Below, in pieces: positions 61,361 to 64,000 of a DNA stretch of 64,000 bases. This stretch comes from Verrucomicrobiota bacterium (GTDB lineage Bacteria > Verrucomicrobiota > Verrucomicrobiia > Verrucomicrobiales > Verrucomicrobiaceae), in contig JANYCZ010000022.1 in the NCBI GenBank assembly GCA_025360015.1, forward strand, positions 1 to 64,000, in the 5' to 3' direction. The notes beneath the pieces were generated by a model. The model saw only the letters and a program-made list of their open reading frames with translations. It did not search any database and was not told the DNA's origin. The position numbers and the translations under genes were made by a program. Numbering within the stretch: position 1 is the first letter of the stretch; each line of letters begins with the position of its first letter.

Positions 61361-61927
61361 ATGAAATTTGCCTCTATTTGTCGCCTTGTAGGCCTTTCTA
61401 CCAGCCTGTGCATGCTGGCATGTGCTTCGATGGGCACGGCTCAATCCGCTACGAACTGCGCAGAAATCTCCAATGACGTGCGGGTTGCCGTGGAAAAAGA
61501 CCCCTCGAAGGTTCTGATGGTTGTGGAGGATGCTCTCGTCATCAATGAAGGCTGCGCAGGCGACATTGTGAAAACGGCGATCATCGCCTCCAAAGCCGAT
61601 GCCACTCTCGCGGGGCAGATCGTGCAGACCGGCGTTACAGTGGCACCCAAGATGGCGGGCGTGATCAACGACGCTGCAAGCTCAGTCGTTCCTGGCCTCG
61701 CAGTCTCAGCACCCGCTGGGGAAGTTGAACGTCCGATTACGGTCTCGGGCAAGAATCCCAAAAACCCCATCGTCGTTGACAAGAATCCGATCATTCCGAC
61801 CTCGTCACCCGACTTCTTCATTCCATCCAATATTCGGGGAGTGTTTCTCATCATGCCGCCTATCTCGGGCCCGCTGCCGCCACGGATCATCATCAACCCG
61901 GTGTCTCCTTCCAACGCGATTCCTTGA
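61361..61927 (+). CDS. secreted protein of unknown function in the polysaccharide locus
   Basis: A 188-aa protein with a signal peptide (about residues 1-27), a mature part with helical sequence (about 30-110) and a Pro/Ile/Asn-rich C-terminus with repeated NPI, PISGP and INPVSPS units. Two Cys in the mature part may form a disulfide. I recognise no family. It lies between the tRNA and the outer-membrane barrel gene on the same strand, so a link to polysaccharide export is inferred. Confidence 0.65.
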   Translation: MKFASICRLVGLSTSLCMLACASMGTAQSATNCAEISNDVRVAVEKDPSKVLMVVEDALVINEGCAGDIVKTAIIASKADATLAGQIVQTGVTVAPKMAGVINDAASSVVPGLAVSAPAGEVERPITVSGKNPKNPIVVDKNPIIPTSSPDFFIPSNIRGVFLIMPPISGPLPPRIIINPVSPSNAIP

Positions 61928-61983
61928 ACCTGCTTCAAGGACGGTACTTCCCCTTTTGATAATCGAAATCGATCCTGACTCCC

Positions 61984-63189
61984 ATGCGCTCAAAACTGGC
62001 AATGCTTATACTGGCCGCCGCCGCTGTGCTCAGCCCAGCCGCATTGCGCGCGCAGGGGCTGGTGGCGATCCAGAACTACTCAGCGGATTTTAGAACCGAG
62101 GAGCCCCTGGCCTTCTCGATGAGCGCCAACACTGGGTATGACATGCTCAAGTACAAGGCGCCGTCGGCCCAGTATGGCAACATCGAGTCCGCGTACGGGC
62201 AGATTGGTGGAGCGACGTCCTACACCCATGCGGACAGGACGACGCCCTACAGTTTCAGTCTCGAGGGGAGCGTCCTTGAATATGTCAAAGGGGTGCCGAC
62301 TTACGGCAGCACCTTCTATAATGCCCGTGCGACCTTCAATTTTGAGCATCAGTTCTCCGAACGGCTGAAGATGAGCAACAATTTCTACCTCACCTACGGG
62401 ACCAATCCCAACACTGCGTTTGGCTACGGTGCCACCAGCGCGCTGTGGAACGGGCAGTTTCTCTACGGCTACAACAATTTCAATGTCAGCTACGCGTGGT
62501 CGCCGCGGTTTTCGACCACCACTTCCTACACGATTGATGGCATCGAATACCAGAACTCAGCAGTGGCCCTCTCGCAGAACCGCTATTCGCACCTGTTTGC
62601 CCAGCAATTTGCGTATAAAGTTTCGAAGCAGACGAGTCTGACTGTCGAGTATCGCTACCGTCTGACGGAGTACACCAAGAGCGCGTTCCAAAACTACCAT
62701 TCAAATTTCGCCCTGGTCGGAGTCGATCATGCGTGGAGTGAGAACATGTCCGGCTCAGCGCGGGTGGGCGCGGAATTCTATCAAAACGCCAAGGTGAGCA
62801 AAACGCGGCCCTATGCTGAAGCCGCAGTCAACTATGCGGTGGCAAGACAGACACAGCTGCGCTGGTTTGCGATGCTGGGTTTCAATGGCGCGGTGTACAG
62901 CGGCTACACCAGCAGCTATGGGGTGAACACCGGTGTGCAGTTGAACCATCAAGTCACCAAGCGGTTCAGTGTCAACGGTGGTGTGAGCTATGCCCACTCG
63001 CTGCTTTCAGGCGGACCCATCGCGGATCAAACGCAGGACGCCGTGTTCATCAATGCAGGCATTGGCTATCAGCTGCTGGATAACCTCAATCTGAACGCGA
63101 ACTATTCCTTCTCCACGCAGTTGTCGAACAACCCACTGGTTGAGTTCAACCGCAACCGTGTCTCGGTCGGTGCCACGGCCACCTTTTAG
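61984..63189 (+). CDS. outer-membrane beta-barrel protein
   Basis: A 401-aa protein with a signal peptide cleaved after about residue 23 (ALRA) and a mature part made of alternating hydrophobic/polar strands rich in Tyr, Asn, Ser and Thr, ending with Phe (VSVGATATF), as expected for barrels assembled by BAM. Many aromatic girdle residues are seen (YEYRYRLTEY-like strands). Such barrels occur at the start of exopolysaccharide loci, and it precedes a Wzz-type gene. Export or porin role is inferred. Confidence 0.8.
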   Translation: MRSKLAMLILAAAAVLSPAALRAQGLVAIQNYSADFRTEEPLAFSMSANTGYDMLKYKAPSAQYGNIESAYGQIGGATSYTHADRTTPYSFSLEGSVLEYVKGVPTYGSTFYNARATFNFEHQFSERLKMSNNFYLTYGTNPNTAFGYGATSALWNGQFLYGYNNFNVSYAWSPRFSTTTSYTIDGIEYQNSAVALSQNRYSHLFAQQFAYKVSKQTSLTVEYRYRLTEYTKSAFQNYHSNFALVGVDHAWSENMSGSARVGAEFYQNAKVSKTRPYAEAAVNYAVARQTQLRWFAMLGFNGAVYSGYTSSYGVNTGVQLNHQVTKRFSVNGGVSYAHSLLSGGPIADQTQDAVFINAGIGYQLLDNLNLNANYSFSTQLSNNPLVEFNRNRVSVGATATF

Positions 63190-63211
63190 TCCCAACAGCC
63201 AAACCAGCAAT

Positions 63212-63255
63212 CCGCCGGCGGGCAGATTCGGATACCACGAATCTCCCGCTGGCGG
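63212..63255 (+). terminator. long stable hairpin between barrel and Wzz-type genes
   Basis: CCGCCGGCGGG (63212-63222), then one unpaired C, then AGATTCG (63224-63230) pair with CGAATCT (63238-63244) and CCCGCTGGCGG (63245-63255), giving an 18-bp stem (one G-T pair) and a GATACCA loop. No T-run follows, so it may be an attenuator, an RNA-stabilising element or a dispersed repeat rather than a terminator. Confidence 0.6.
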
Positions 63256-63305
63256 CATTTCAAGGTCCATTTCTTAACCTTTCCGAACATCTAATCCGAG
63301 CAGTC

Positions 63306-64000
63306 ATGAACGAGTCCGGCACCGAACTGCAGAAGCATGCGATGGACACCTGGCAGGTGGTCAAAAATCGCTTTGGACTCATCTCGCTCTCTTTCATCCT
63401 GATTTTTGCTGCTGCTGCGGTGCTCACTTACATCATGCCGCGCAAGTATCGCGGGCATGTTGAGATGACCATTGAGCGCATCACACAGGACATCAATGTG
63501 TTCGAACGCAATCACAGCGACGGCAACGCATTCACGCAGGAATACATTAAAACGCAGTTCGAGACCATCACCAAACCGACCACACTGTATCCGGTCATCG
63601 AAAAGCTCGAGCTCACCAAGAAGTGGGAACTGCCCAACCGCCAGGCCGCACTGGCGAGGCTGCGTGCGAACCTCGAAACGCAGTCCATGCTGCGCTCAGA
63701 CTTTGTGATCATTGATTACTACGATCAGGATTCACAGCTTGCGGCCGCCATCGCCAATGCAGTGGCCAAGAGCTACATGGATCAGCGCAACAGCATCCAC
63801 ATCAGCAAGAAACAAAAGGCCCTTGAAGTGCTGCAACTGCAAATCTCCGACCAGGAGGCACTGCGCAGTCAGGCGCAGGTGCGTTCCCAGGAGGCGCGGC
63901 GCAAGGCAGGCATTGTGGGCGACTGGATCGCCGGTGGTGGCAGCGCGCTGAATCCGGGTGGTGAAATGCGCAGTGAAAAAGACTCCATGGTCATCTCGCG
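63306..64000 (+). CDS. Wzz-type polysaccharide chain-length/export protein (cut by window end)
   Basis: The first 231 residues of a longer protein. A short N-terminus (MNESGTELQKHAMDTWQ) leads to a membrane segment (about 24-44), a Pro-containing junction (YIMPRKYRG) and a large periplasmic part with the Wzz-type YIKTQFETITKPTTL segment and a long helical region with many Gln/Arg. This is the pattern of chain-length determinants or of fused BY-kinases, in which the C-terminal half carries the kinase; which of these is not decidable because the sequence ends. It is the third gene of the polysaccharide locus. Confidence 0.85.
   Translation, partial: MNESGTELQKHAMDTWQVVKNRFGLISLSFILIFAAAAVLTYIMPRKYRGHVEMTIERITQDINVFERNHSDGNAFTQEYIKTQFETITKPTTLYPVIEKLELTKKWELPNRQAALARLRANLETQSMLRSDFVIIDYYDQDSQLAAAIANAVAKSYMDQRNSIHISKKQKALEVLQLQISDQEALRSQAQVRSQEARRKAGIVGDWIAGGGSALNPGGEMRSEKDSMVIS

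Overview
The window is a high-GC chromosomal segment of a Gram-negative bacterium, most likely a member of the Verrucomicrobiota (Verrucomicrobiales / Prosthecobacter-like). The best single marker is a 50-residue small basic protein at 31930-32082 of a type known to me only from Verrucomicrobia and Chlamydiae. Supporting signs are a Ser/Thr kinase with extracellular sensor domains, a formylglycine-enzyme-fold protein, a Cys-type sulfatase, an outer-membrane beta-barrel gene and a meso-diaminopimelate-type MurE. No rRNA, insertion sequence, prophage or CRISPR array was seen. One tRNA gene (Gly, anticodon TCC) is present. Family assignments come from motifs read by eye, not from database searches.

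Layout. 1-2.7 kb: DUF72 protein, Tat-exported TIM-barrel isomerase-like protein, and a Lys/Ala/Pro-rich protein. 2.7-3.26 kb: AT-rich leader. 3.26-15.5 kb: a tightly packed division and cell-wall (dcw) operon, rsmH-ftsL-like-ftsI-murE-murF-mraY-murD-LysM protein-ftsW-murG. Neighbours in its first half overlap by 4 nt. It stops at murG, so murC, murB, ddl, ftsQ, ftsA and ftsZ are not in the window. 15.5-16.4 kb: a decayed DUF1016 (YhcG) nuclease gene containing a 39-bp palindromic repeat. 16.6-20.5 kb: aldo/keto reductase-like protein, nadB and a secreted protein with a double-psi-barrel signature. 20.6-26.5 kb, minus strand: a kinase-fold-like protein, a short Hsp70 starting with TTG, and a large transmembrane Ser/Thr kinase. 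26.6-34 kb: trpD, a membrane protein, an FGE-fold protein, gatB, the small basic protein, an RluB-type pseudouridine synthase with a repeat tail, and a lipid-kinase family gene that overlaps that tail convergently. 34.1-36.6 kb: a VapBC-type module and an isolated nuoG-like gene preceded by an exact Rex-type operator. 36.6-45.1 kb: membrane protein, a 1144-aa solenoid-like exported protein, a U32 protein and a von Willebrand A membrane protein. 45.1-53.7 kb: maf, a small lipoprotein, mtnP, a SirB1-like protein, an amidohydrolase, a methyltransferase, purT, comF, accD and a second toxin-antitoxin pair. 54.1-61 kb: sucA-sucB, a DUF502 membrane protein, an MTH1-like Nudix hydrolase and a sulfatase. 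61.2-64 kb: tRNA-Gly, then the start of a probable exopolysaccharide locus (secreted protein, outer-membrane barrel, Wzz-type protein cut by the window end).

Most genes are housekeeping: peptidoglycan precursor synthesis and septal synthesis, NAD, tryptophan, purine and fatty-acid synthesis, the TCA cycle, methylthioadenosine salvage and nucleotide sanitation. The parts most worth a second look are the kinase-fold/Hsp70/Ser-Thr-kinase block, the Rex-like site before nuoG, the palindromic repeat in the broken DUF1016 gene, the LysM protein inside the dcw operon, a SucB without a recognisable subunit-binding domain, and the long hairpin in the polysaccharide locus.
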